Source of the DNA: Methanosarcinaceae archaeon
GTDB taxonomy: Archaea; Halobacteriota; Methanosarcinia; Methanosarcinales; Methanosarcinaceae
DNA length: 6,318 bases
NCBI GenBank assembly: GCA_028690255.1
Contig: JAQVBP010000114.1
Coordinates: forward strand, 3,277-9,594
Direction of reading: 5' to 3'
Numbering within the stretch: position 1 is the stretch's first letter; every line of letters starts with the position of its first letter. The notes beneath the pieces were generated by a model, which saw only the letters and a program-made list of their open reading frames with translations, searched no databases and had not been told where the DNA came from. Made by a program: the position numbers and the translations under genes. Of this stretch, positions 1-5,769 are shown piece after piece.

Positions 1-24
1 TTCCGCAACTCTGTCTTCCGCCAT
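1..24 (-). CDS. top6A: DNA topoisomerase VI subunit A, N-terminal fragment (runs off the left edge)
   Basis: Only eight codons are visible, reading MAEDRVAE, starting with the ATG at 24-22 on the minus strand. That ATG immediately follows the TAA stop of top6B (27-25), with no base between. A Shine-Dalgarno-like GGGGGT lies inside the last codons of top6B (about 32-37), at normal spacing. The call rests mainly on context: in many euryarchaea top6B is followed directly by top6A, which encodes the Spo11-like DNA-cleaving subunit carrying the catalytic tyrosine and Toprim domain. None of those domains is in the window, so the identity is inferred from gene order and the short N-terminus. Confidence 0.75.
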
Positions 25-1893
25 TTAAAAGACCCCCTTTATGGCCTTTGCTCCGGTTACCATTTCTTCTTCAAGGCCTTCCACGATAAGTTCCGGAAAC
101 TTTGCGATTTCCTCTGCGGAAACGGCTTCCAGCCGGTAGGAAAGCACTTTGGAAGAACCCACGGCGGCCGTAAGCTCCCAGATGTAATCGTAGTCGTTTC
201 CCAGGCTTACGACTTTCGGCTCCGGCTTTGCCTCCAGTATCCTGTAAGGGTGCATGTCGTGAACTTTGAAAGTCTGGGCCGAGGTCCCGAAGTTCTTCAC
301 CTTCACTGTAACCTCGGCGCTTCCGTCTTCCTGAAGTTTCAGGGTTCGGTTCACCAGCACGTTGCCCATGATCTTTGCAACAACCGGGTTTATGTCCGGA
401 ACTTCCCTATCGAGGATTCCGGCCACCTTTGCGGCCATCTTAGGGAGTACTTTGTTTATAATAACCTCTTTTTCCTTTCTTTTCTTGAGGTTCTTCTGCT
501 TGCTCAGGTAATGCTTGAGTTTCCTTGCGACCTCTTTTACGGCAAGTTCGACCTCGTCCCTTATTATCGGAATGTCCGCAATCGCGTCCTTTGACTCTGA
601 GGTGAAAGGCACGTTTGTGGAAGCCACGTGTATCAGGAGAAGGCCGGGTCCGGTCGGAAGCCCGCCCCCGGGCTGGTTCAGGTCGTACTGCTTCCATTTG
701 ATGTTTTCAACCGCATGAGTTGTCACGCAGGCCCCCTGCTGGTAGAGGAGAGGCACCCGGTTGGCAAAACGCATAATACTGATTTTATCGTCCCTGGCAA
801 GTTTTCCGCCATAGGCAAGTCCCACTTCCACGATAAAAGGGCTTCCCGAGTACACTGCCGGTTTCCGGGTGGTCGTTGCAATAAAGTCAACGCTGACCTC
901 CTTTTCAAGCCCCCGGAGGATCAGCTCTTCTCCTATGGGGGAGAGGCAATCGGTCGGCGGAGACATGATTTTTACCTTGTGGAAGGCCTCGATGAGTTTC
1001 CTGGCCTCGTGCCTGGAGAGAGCGTGGGGGTCGGTTTCGGGGTCGAGGCCTGCGGCCTTGCAGAGCTCGTCAGCCGTGTAAAGCCCTATTTTGGAGAAGG
1101 AGTAACGTAAGAAAGGGGCAAGCCTCTGCCGCTCGGTGTAATGCAGCATTTTCAGGAGGGTGCCCAGCTCGATTCCTTCAGGGTGGGGCAGGATTTCCTC
1201 GGCCGGGTCGGGCATTTTGTCCGTCGCCCGCTCAAAAATTTCTTCGGTTCCGTCAGGTTCGATAAGGGTGATTCTCGCATGGGGGTTTACGATGGCCGTC
1301 GCCTTCAGGTACTCGTAAACTGACTGGCGCCTGCCCTTGACGTAAGAAGCTTTCATCTCAAGCTCTATCTGGGTCCCGTGGGGCCTGAACCAGTCCGCGA
1401 TTTCGTCTTTGAGGATATCGGGCTCGTTACTTCCGGTATTGATCATGAGTTCGTAGTAGTGGGCAGGGTGGTCAGGCCCGGTCCTGGAAAGGATCTTCGT
1501 GTACCTGCCCGAGGTCATCTGGGCGTAGAGGACGGCGGCCGAAATCCCTATTCCCTGCTGTCCCCTGCTCTGTTTCAGGGCATGAAACCGCGAGCCGTAA
1601 AGGAGTTTTGCAAAAACTTTAGGGATTTGCTCTTTAACAACTCCGGGCCCGTTGTCTTCCACTATGATCGTTAGATAGTCCGGGCCCGTTCTTTCGATCT
1701 GTATCATGAGATCGGGCAGGATGCCGGCTTCCTCACAGGCATCAAGGGCGTTGTCCACGGCCTCCTTGACTGTCGTTATAAGGCTGCGGGGGGCAGAATC
1801 AAAGCCCAGGATATGCCTGTTTTTTTCAAAGAATTCGGCTACACTTATCGATTTCTGTTTTTTGGCAAGTTCTTCTGCAATGGGGATTTCCAT
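25..1893 (-). CDS. top6B: DNA topoisomerase VI subunit B (GHKL ATPase subunit)
   Basis: This is the ATPase subunit of archaeal type IIB topoisomerase VI, an A2B2 enzyme that relaxes supercoils and decatenates DNA by ATP-driven strand passage. The 622 residues carry all expected parts. The GHKL fold has the N-box EAVDNALDA (44-52, with the general base E44 and metal ligand N48), the adenine-contacting DNGPG (80-84) and the G-box GQQGIG (111-116). A helix-two-turn-helix region lies at about 231-305. The transducer domain contains the switch lysine K435 in VPFTSESKDAIA, followed by a long basic helix (about 445-480). Residues from about 508 onward form a beta-rich extension matching the immunoglobulin-like C-terminal domain seen in the Methanosarcina mazei enzyme. 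The ATG at 1893 is preceded by AGGAAG at suitable distance. No frameshift or lost catalytic residue is visible. The gene is coupled to top6A. Confidence 0.98.
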   Translation of the reverse strand: MEIPIAEELAKKQKSISVAEFFEKNRHILGFDSAPRSLITTVKEAVDNALDACEEAGILPDLMIQIERTGPDYLTIIVEDNGPGVVKEQIPKVFAKLLYGSRFHALKQSRGQQGIGISAAVLYAQMTSGRYTKILSRTGPDHPAHYYELMINTGSNEPDILKDEIADWFRPHGTQIELEMKASYVKGRRQSVYEYLKATAIVNPHARITLIEPDGTEEIFERATDKMPDPAEEILPHPEGIELGTLLKMLHYTERQRLAPFLRYSFSKIGLYTADELCKAAGLDPETDPHALSRHEARKLIEAFHKVKIMSPPTDCLSPIGEELILRGLEKEVSVDFIATTTRKPAVYSGSPFIVEVGLAYGGKLARDDKISIMRFANRVPLLYQQGACVTTHAVENIKWKQYDLNQPGGGLPTGPGLLLIHVASTNVPFTSESKDAIADIPIIRDEVELAVKEVARKLKHYLSKQKNLKKRKEKEVIINKVLPKMAAKVAGILDREVPDINPVVAKIMGNVLVNRTLKLQEDGSAEVTVKVKNFGTSAQTFKVHDMHPYRILEAKPEPKVVSLGNDYDYIWELTAAVGSSKVLSYRLEAVSAEEIAKFPELIVEGLEEEMVTGAKAIKGVF

Positions 1894-1970
1894 AAAAATC
1901 TTCCTTTTGGGCTGGAAAGGGCAATCGGCTTTTTAAAAGCGTTTTAGGACTAAAAATATGTGTAAGGATG

Positions 1971-1980
1971 TATAATAAAT
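1971..1980 (-). promoter_or_regulatory. Candidate TATA box for top6B-top6A
   Basis: Read on the minus strand the site is ATTTATTATA, about 80 bases before the top6B ATG. With the usual archaeal spacing of about 25 bases from TATA to start site, transcription would begin near 1947 and leave a leader of about 50 nt. The spacer is AT-rich and holds other TATA-like stretches (for example 1931-1938), so this is only the best guess. Confidence 0.3.
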
Positions 1981-2063
1981 AAGAAAGGTTGTAAAAATCG
2001 CCAGTTACGGCTAAAGTTGGAAATTAAGGAATTGCAAACTAAAATAATTGATGTTATATTTGA

Positions 2064-2090
2064 TTTATTCCCGGGCTTTTCGGGCCTTAA
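2064..2090. repeat. Short GC-core motif, copy 1 (second copy at 3799-3825)
   Basis: The motif starts with TTTATT, has a GC core with two GGGC blocks separated by a few T/C bases, and ends in TTCGGGCCTTAA. Nearly the same 27-bp string recurs at 3799-3825 in the same plus-strand orientation. This copy lies about 45 bases beyond the stop codon of the minus-strand RAM gene, in the spacer before top6B. Short stems such as CCCG/CGGG are possible. It could be part of a transcript end or a small dispersed intergenic repeat; the sequence alone does not decide. Confidence 0.5.
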
Positions 2091-2134
2091 GCTTTTTAGG
2101 AGTAACTCCTCACCCGACTATCTTCCGGAAATAT

Positions 2135-2365
2135 TTAGATTTCGGCCCCTATAATCGTCTGGGTTGCGGTAACGTCTTCACTTCCCCGGATCCGGTCAAC
2201 AATCGAATTTAAGGTGGTGAGGTCCGGGACTTCTATGATCACAACGAAGTCGTATTCCCCAAAGACGTGGTAGATGTCTTTGATACCTTCTATTCGCTTC
2301 ATTTCCTCGTATGCAGCCCTTTCGGCTCCCGGAAGCACGTTTATCATCGTAACTCCTATTACCAT
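2135..2365 (-). CDS. Stand-alone Lrp/AsnC ligand-binding (RAM) domain protein
   Basis: This 76-residue protein consists only of the Lrp/AsnC effector-binding alpha/beta sandwich (RAM domain, ASNC_trans_reg family). It has the beta strand VIGVTMINV (2-10), a helix (about 14-25), the signature GEYDFVVIIEV (36-46) with the conserved G-x-Y-D, a second helix (about 49-60) and a closing strand TQTIIGAEI. No helix-turn-helix DNA-binding domain precedes it. Proteins of this type form dimers or higher rings and bind amino acids or partner full-length Lrp proteins; the ligand cannot be read here. An ATG nine codons upstream (2392) is possible, but the ATG at 2365 has AGGTGA five bases before it while the upstream one has no convincing ribosome site, so 2365 is preferred. 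It is transcribed away from the mgtE-like genes. Confidence 0.87.
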   Translation of the reverse strand: MVIGVTMINVLPGAERAAYEEMKRIEGIKDIYHVFGEYDFVVIIEVPDLTTLNSIVDRIRGSEDVTATQTIIGAEI

Positions 2366-2436
2366 ATTTCTCACCTGTTTCCTGGTTCTCATGCTCTTTA
2401 ATTTTAAGATCTCTATTTTCAGGTAAGGGCTACAAG

Positions 2437-2449
2437 TTATTTATTTTTT
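2437..2449 (-). promoter_or_regulatory. Candidate TATA box for the RAM-domain gene
   Basis: On the minus strand the stretch reads as an A-rich box of the type AAAAAATAAATAA, about 70-80 bases before the preferred ATG. Transcription would start near 2413, giving a leader of about 48 nt that contains the AGGTGA ribosome site. A second AT-rich stretch at 2396-2411 is nearer the gene and remains possible. Confidence 0.3.
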
Positions 2450-2537
2450 GTTAAAGGAGGGACCAAACGGATGCCGGCTTTGTGGGGAAAATCGGCTTCT
2501 TACGGCGCCCCCCTTTCTCTGTGAAATCACCAATTAC

Positions 2538-2547
2538 TTTAATAATA
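2538..2547 (+). promoter_or_regulatory. Candidate TATA box placing the first mgtE-like gene on a leaderless mRNA
   Basis: The stretch TTTAATAATA is centred about 26 bases before the ATG at 2568. That is the usual archaeal distance between TATA box and transcription start, so the start would fall at or next to the ATG. Consistent with this, no Shine-Dalgarno sequence stands at normal spacing before that ATG (only AGG three bases away), and an in-frame TAA at 2556 excludes a longer protein. Confidence 0.35.
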
Positions 2548-2567
2548 TCAATGTATAATACAGGCTC

Positions 2568-3194
2568 ATGTCTCACGAGTCGCACAGGGAAGGGGACGCT
2601 TCTGAATCCCGGTTTATTGAAAAGTACCTGCGTGAATACGCAAGCGTTTCTTCTATCGTACGTGAGGCTTTGCCTTTTGAACTTATAGCAACTGTCGGAG
2701 GGGTCATTGCAGGAATTATTTTATCCGGTATGACGGAAGAACTCGCAATGATTCCCGGTTTGATTGTGGTCTATCCCGGGGTGCTCGGGCTTCGCGGAAA
2801 TATTTCCTCGACTCTTGGCTCCCGCCTGGGCAGTGCGATCCACATGGGGCTGATTACCGATATTGACTGGAGTAACCCCGAGCTTACGAATAATATCTCC
2901 GGGTCCATGCTCCTTAGTTTTATTATGGCCGTTTTTCTGGGGCTCCTCGGGCACCTTGCGACCCTTGCCCTGGGTTTTGAAAGTGCGGGTCCTTTTAAAC
3001 TTGTCCTTATATGCGTTATCGCCGCTGTGACTTCCGGCATCATTCTTTCTTTTGTGGCCGTGCTCCTTGCAATCGGCATGTTCAGGTTCGGTTTTGACCC
3101 GGATAACGTGGTCACTCCTTCCATTGCAACAATCGGGGACATTGTTTCCATGTTTATGCTTTTCTTATCGGCAAAACTGGTGGTGATGCTCTGA
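2568..3194 (+). CDS. MgtE/SLC41-type divalent cation transporter membrane domain, first subunit
   Basis: This 208-residue integral membrane protein corresponds to the C-terminal pore domain of MgtE/SLC41 magnesium transporters. After a charged 35-residue tail come about five hydrophobic segments (roughly 36-56, 60-80, 112-137, 142-172, 184-207). The family pattern of a proline-rich helix followed by GLRGNISSTLGSRL (74-87) is present. So is FDPDNVV before the last helix with IATIGD (187-191 region), whose D191 matches in position the pore aspartate of MgtE. The cytosolic N-domain and CBS pair that gate bacterial MgtE are absent. A homologous half follows 35 bp downstream in the same orientation, so the pair probably forms a pseudo-symmetric pore like the fused two-repeat SLC41 proteins. 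Mg2+ is the likeliest substrate from family knowledge, but selectivity cannot be read. The ATG at 2568 is the only upstream-bounded start. Confidence 0.9.
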   Translation: MSHESHREGDASESRFIEKYLREYASVSSIVREALPFELIATVGGVIAGIILSGMTEELAMIPGLIVVYPGVLGLRGNISSTLGSRLGSAIHMGLITDIDWSNPELTNNISGSMLLSFIMAVFLGLLGHLATLALGFESAGPFKLVLICVIAAVTSGIILSFVAVLLAIGMFRFGFDPDNVVTPSIATIGDIVSMFMLFLSAKLVVML

Positions 3195-3214
3195 GAAGGG
3201 GAGTTGAAAAGCCC

Positions 3215-3219
3215 AGGTG
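3215..3219 (+). promoter_or_regulatory. Ribosome binding site supporting a GTG start for the second mgtE-like gene
   Basis: AGGTG stands ten bases before the GTG at 3230, in the 35-bp gap between the two mgtE-like genes. The reading frame is open further upstream into the previous gene but has no ATG there, so this site decides the GTG start. A second purine-rich run, GAAGGGGAG at 3195-3203, has no in-frame ATG, GTG or TTG at suitable spacing. Confidence 0.5.
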
Positions 3220-3229
3220 CTACTATACG

Positions 3230-3772
3230 GTGAACGGAATCGTAAGAAGGGGGCTTCCGGTCCTTTCGCTTACCTGCGTGCTTGCGATCATCGTGGGCCA
3301 GGTCCTGAGTTTAAAAGAAAGCAGCCTGCTTTCAATGCCCGCTCTCCTGGTCCTTATCCCGGCCCTGATTAAGATCGGAGGGGATACGGGAAGTATGCTT
3401 GGAGCTCGCCTTTCTTCCGCTTTTCACATGGGGCTTGGAGAGCATATCCACAGGAACCCCGTTGTCCATAACAGCCTTATTGCAGCGGCCATAGTGGGTC
3501 TGATTTCCTCGGGCTCGGTCAGCGTGCTTGTCTGGGCCGCAAGCAGCTTGCTTGGGTACGGTATGCCTTTTCTGACCCTGCTTGCGATCAGCCTGATCGC
3601 TGTTTGCATAGAACTGGTTGTTGTTTATTCCGCGACAATAGGGATTGCTTTTGCGTCCCACAGGTTCGGGATCGATCCCGATGACACCGTGATCCCTTTC
3701 ATTGCAACGCTAGGGGACCTCGTGGGGGTTGTCGGGATTTTTATAGCGCTGGGGATTTTAAATATATTATAA
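3230..3772 (+). CDS. MgtE/SLC41-type divalent cation transporter membrane domain, second subunit
   Basis: This 180-residue membrane protein is the partner of the gene upstream and visibly homologous to it. About five hydrophobic segments lie at roughly 9-27, 34-52, 81-107, 112-141 and 154-179. Shared landmarks are IPALIKIGGDTGSMLGARL (43-61) followed by SSAFHMGL, and FGIDPDD (146-152) followed by IPFIATLGDLVG, in which D163 corresponds to D191 of the first subunit and to the pore aspartate of MgtE. The N-terminal tail is only about eight residues, and no CBS or N-domain is present. It starts with GTG, 35 bp after its neighbour's stop, so the two are almost certainly one operon giving equal amounts of both halves. 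The role in Mg2+ or other divalent cation transport is inferred from the family. Confidence 0.9.
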   Translation: MNGIVRRGLPVLSLTCVLAIIVGQVLSLKESSLLSMPALLVLIPALIKIGGDTGSMLGARLSSAFHMGLGEHIHRNPVVHNSLIAAAIVGLISSGSVSVLVWAASSLLGYGMPFLTLLAISLIAVCIELVVVYSATIGIAFASHRFGIDPDDTVIPFIATLGDLVGVVGIFIALGILNIL

Positions 3773-3988
3773 ATATTAATAAACATATATTTCATATTTT
3801 TATTTCGGGCCTCTTCGGGCCTTAATCCATTTCATTATTTAATAATATATACGCATATAAATATATATATTTAGAGTTATGCATATATATATTCTAATTT
3901 AAATATTAACAGTAAATTCAAAAATAAATAATTACTATGAGCTTTATAACATAACACATCAATAATTGTTAGAGTTGATAAAAAGACC
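3773..3988. other. Strongly AT-rich intergenic region before the PhoU/RCK_C gene
   Basis: The 216 bases are mostly A and T, with alternating AT runs at about 3843-3898 and no reading frame of interest. The left side holds T-rich sequence and the GC-core motif (3799-3825), a plausible transcript end for the mgtE-like pair. The right side must carry the promoter of the next gene; CTTTATAAC at 3942-3950 is a reasonable TATA box, placing the start near 3972. AGAGTTGAT (3971-3979), which partly matches the archaeal ribosome-site consensus, stands before the ATG at 3989. Many other TATA-like strings exist, so the choice is uncertain. Confidence 0.45.
3799..3825. repeat. Short GC-core motif, copy 2 (first copy at 2064-2090)
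   Basis: This is a GC-rich island in otherwise AT-rich spacer, beginning with TTTATT and ending in TTCGGGCCTTAA like the copy at 2064-2090. The two differ by a few bases and one-base shifts inside the core. It lies 27 bases after the stop codon of the second mgtE-like gene. GGCC blocks can pair with each other over a short loop. Confidence 0.5.
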
Positions 3989-5188
3989 ATGTTCCCAAAA
4001 GAATTCAGGTACAGTCCAAGGAATCTCAAAGATTTGTTGACTGAGATGAAGGACACGTCCGAACTCATGGTGGACCTTGCTTATTCTGCAATGATCTTTG
4101 ATGATGAGGACATTGCGGAAGAAGTGCTCCACCTCGAAGAAAAAATGGACACGCTGGATTATCACATGAAAATGGCCGCGATGCTGAGCACGCGGCGGGT
4201 TGATGAAGCCGAGGAGTTGCTTGGAGTTTTAAAGGTTGCGTCATCCTCGGAAAATATCGCAAATGCTGCAGGGGACATCGCCAAGATCGTCCTTATGAAT
4301 ATGGGCATTCCCATGGAGCTGAAGGTGGCACTCCGCGAGGCGGAAGAGACCATTGTCAGGGCAACCGTGGCCGACGAATCCCCCATGACAGGACGCACGC
4401 TAGGGGACCTCGAGCTTGATATTGAGACCGGGATGTGGGTTATTGCAATTCGCAGGAACTCGGATTGGATCTATGATCCTGATCAGGAAACCCGGCTCCG
4501 GAAAGGAGATGTCCTGATCGTCCGGGGGCACGATGAAGGGGTTCCCATATTTTATGAGATGGCAACCACCAAACAGTACGTCCCGAAGGTTCTCGAACAC
4601 GACAAGATCCTCAAGGACCTCGAACATGCCGTAGATATTATCGTGGATATGAAAAATATGTCCGAGCTTTCAATAGGGCTTGCCTATTTTGCAATCCTCT
4701 TTGATAACGAGGATATAGCCTATGAGGTAAGCGCCCTTGAAGAAGAGATGGACTCCATGAAATACGAGCTCCAGCACTGGGTGCTTGAAACCGCAAAACA
4801 CGTCCAGGACGTAAACCAGCTTCGGGGAATTCTGCACCTTGCAAGTGCCTCGGAAGCCATTTCCGATGCCGCTTACGGGATTGCAGATACCGTGCTGCGG
4901 GACATCGAACTCCACCCGATAATCACCCTGGCAGTCCGGGACTCCGAGGAGGTTATCACAAGGCTCAAGGTGGAGAGGTGTTCCCCGATTGTGGGAAAGA
5001 CATTTTCCGAACTGAAGCTTGAGACCGAGACCGGGTTACACGTGATGGCGATCAAACGGGAAGAACGCTGGGTCTATGCTCCGAAAGGACACACAATGGT
5101 ACAGGCAGGTGATGTACTGATTGCCCGGGGCTCAAGGATCGGAGAAGGGGCCCTCCTGGATATGTGTGAGTGTAAGCTGCGGCAGTGA
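3989..5188 (+). CDS. Tandem PhoU-like / RCK_C (TrkA-C) regulatory protein
   Basis: This 399-residue soluble protein is an internal duplication of a two-domain unit. Unit 1 has a PhoU-like helical bundle (about 11-125) and an RCK_C domain (about 131-190, with GRTLGDLELDIETG and RKGDVLIVRG). Unit 2 repeats this at about 210-325 and 332-392 (GKTFSELKLETETG, QAGDVLIARG). The bundles align well: SELMVDLAYSAMIFDDEDIA in unit 1 matches SELSIGLAYFAILFDNEDIA in unit 2. RCK_C domains bind small ligands and gate cation channels and transporters; PhoU-like bundles often bind metal clusters or partner transporters. No transmembrane helix, signal peptide or Rossmann RCK_N domain is present. Position downstream of two mgtE-like genes that lack their own regulatory domains suggests that it is their cytosolic sensor. 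The ligand is unknown; cyclic di-AMP or a cation are family-based possibilities only. The ATG has a weak AGAGTTGAT before it. Confidence 0.9.
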   Translation: MFPKEFRYSPRNLKDLLTEMKDTSELMVDLAYSAMIFDDEDIAEEVLHLEEKMDTLDYHMKMAAMLSTRRVDEAEELLGVLKVASSSENIANAAGDIAKIVLMNMGIPMELKVALREAEETIVRATVADESPMTGRTLGDLELDIETGMWVIAIRRNSDWIYDPDQETRLRKGDVLIVRGHDEGVPIFYEMATTKQYVPKVLEHDKILKDLEHAVDIIVDMKNMSELSIGLAYFAILFDNEDIAYEVSALEEEMDSMKYELQHWVLETAKHVQDVNQLRGILHLASASEAISDAAYGIADTVLRDIELHPIITLAVRDSEEVITRLKVERCSPIVGKTFSELKLETETGLHVMAIKREERWVYAPKGHTMVQAGDVLIARGSRIGEGALLDMCECKLRQ

Positions 5189-5207
5189 ATGCCGCTCTTT
5201 GTTTTTT
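5179..5207 (+). terminator. Hairpin plus T-tract at the end of the PhoU/RCK_C gene
   Basis: GCGGCA (5179-5184) and TGCCGC (5190-5195) form a perfect 6-bp stem around the loop GTGAA, followed by TCTTTGTTTTTT. The TGA stop codon (5186-5188) lies within the loop. The layout resembles an intrinsic terminator that begins inside the coding sequence. Confidence 0.5.
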
Positions 5208-5230
5208 CCGAAAACTTTGAAAGCTTTTCC

Positions 5231-5268
5231 ATTTTTCTGCTTTTTTGTTTTTTTGTTTTTTTGCTTTT
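5231..5268 (+). terminator. Long T-tracts downstream of the PhoU/RCK_C gene
   Basis: Several runs of five to seven T are separated by single G or C residues, 43 to 80 bases after the stop codon. Archaeal RNA polymerase terminates on such oligo-T tracts in the non-template strand with little need for a hairpin, so this is a likely main or back-up terminator for the plus-strand genes. Confidence 0.6.
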
Positions 5269-5311
5269 CCAGGTCTGCTTATTTTTGAATTCCGGTTTTC
5301 CTCCCCGGATT

Positions 5312-5631
5312 CCGTCTCTACCACTCGAAATCAATGAACAATTGCCTTAAATTGGGTTTGATTCGTAAAAGTGAAGGCCTGATTGAAGTGAAGAAGCATA
5401 CATATAAAAATCGGGCGGCGGTATTGAAAGCCCGGCAACCCTAAAAACATAAAAAATATATTTGGCCGTATATGGCGAAAGGTTTTTGAAGTCGCCTGGC
5501 CCGGAATTTTGAATACGATTTTTTTTGCCGGACCTGGGCCGGTTGTTGGGGGATCAAAAAACCCTGGCCCTCAACGGCCGACGCAGGAGGCCGGGCGTTT
5601 CAGGAATGATGTGAAACGGATGCATACTTTT
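5312..5631. repeat. Imperfect direct repeat unit, copy A (about 320 bp, non-coding)
   Basis: This stretch aligns along its whole length with 5755-6079 in the same orientation, by eye roughly 70% identical with a few small indels. Conserved blocks are a 20-base block at 5324-5343 beginning CTCGAAATC, a 22-base block at 5349-5370 (GGGTTTGATTCG in the middle), AACATAAAAAATAT (5446-5459), CCTGGCCCGGA (about 5495-5505), and the final block 5575-5611 with a GC-rich hairpin and GTTTCAGGAATGATG. Indels are not multiples of three and the longest reading frames differ between copies, so it is not a protein gene. CATATAAAAA (5401-5410) could be a TATA box, suggesting a transcript toward the T-run at 5640-5646. 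A duplicated RNA gene or a degenerate non-autonomous element are the main options. Confidence 0.85.
5575..5593 (+). other. Conserved hairpin in repeat copy A
   Basis: CGGCC and GGCCG pair over the loop GACGCAGGA, which is identical in copy B. The stem is 5 bp here and 6 bp in copy B. The loop and 3' arm include AGGAGG, a perfect ribosome-binding-site core, but the ATG ATG that follows in this copy is closed at once by TGA. Confidence 0.6.
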
Positions 5632-5754
5632 ACGCCGCTATTTTTTGAGGGGAATTGGAACTTTCAACATCCAGCGCAGGGTTTCTGTGATGTCAGGTAT
5701 TTTCTTTGTTTGTCATTACGAAACGGCCGGTCAGCAAGCTGACCGTTGAGAACT
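5632..5754. other. Spacer between the two repeat copies
   Basis: No convincing gene is present. It starts with a T-run (5640-5646), a possible transcript end for copy A. Near its right end are two perfect hairpins: CGGTCAG-CAAG-CTGACCG at 5728-5745, and GAGAACT at 5748-5754 pairing with AGTTCTC at 5763-5769 just inside copy B. The middle shows nothing recognisable. Confidence 0.5.
5728..5745. other. Perfect 7-bp hairpin before repeat copy B
   Basis: CGGTCAG and CTGACCG enclose the tetraloop CAAG. No T-tract follows on either side at once, so it does not look like a classic terminator. It stands only two bases before a second perfect hairpin (5748-5769). Confidence 0.6.
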
Positions 5755-5769
5755 CCGTCTTCAGTTCTC
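5748..5769. other. Perfect 7-bp hairpin at the left border of repeat copy B
   Basis: GAGAACT and AGTTCTC pair over the loop CCGTCTTC. The CCGTCT in the loop is the first matching string between copies A and B. Copy A has no equivalent palindrome at this exact place, though GAATTCCGG and CCGGATTC (5287-5313) form an imperfect stem just to its left. Confidence 0.55.

Noticed and set aside
250..1674. Several plus-strand open frames of 60-160 codons opposite top6B
   Set aside because: They are antisense shadows of a highly conserved gene, have no recognisable domains and no ribosome sites, and their composition follows the codon pattern of top6B.
2366..2392. Nine-codon N-terminal extension of the RAM-domain protein
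   Set aside because: The upstream ATG lacks a ribosome site, the extra residues MRTRKQVRN fall outside the domain, and AGGTGA is well placed for the ATG at 2365.
2461..2567. Mg2+ riboswitch of the M-box type before the mgtE-like gene
   Set aside because: The region is too short and shows none of the long paired arms of that bacterial element.
3843..3898. Alternating AT runs as a replication origin or repeat array
   Set aside because: No origin recognition boxes or regular repeat unit; ordinary AT-rich archaeal promoter spacer is sufficient.
5600..5640. Possible box C/D guide RNA, from ATGATG strings resembling box C
   Set aside because: No matching box D or D'/C' set at proper spacing, and copy B changes the box C-like bases.
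5509..5742. 77-codon plus-strand frame within repeat copy A and the spacer
   Set aside because: No counterpart in copy B, no domain, and it crosses the copy border; the unit behaves as non-coding.
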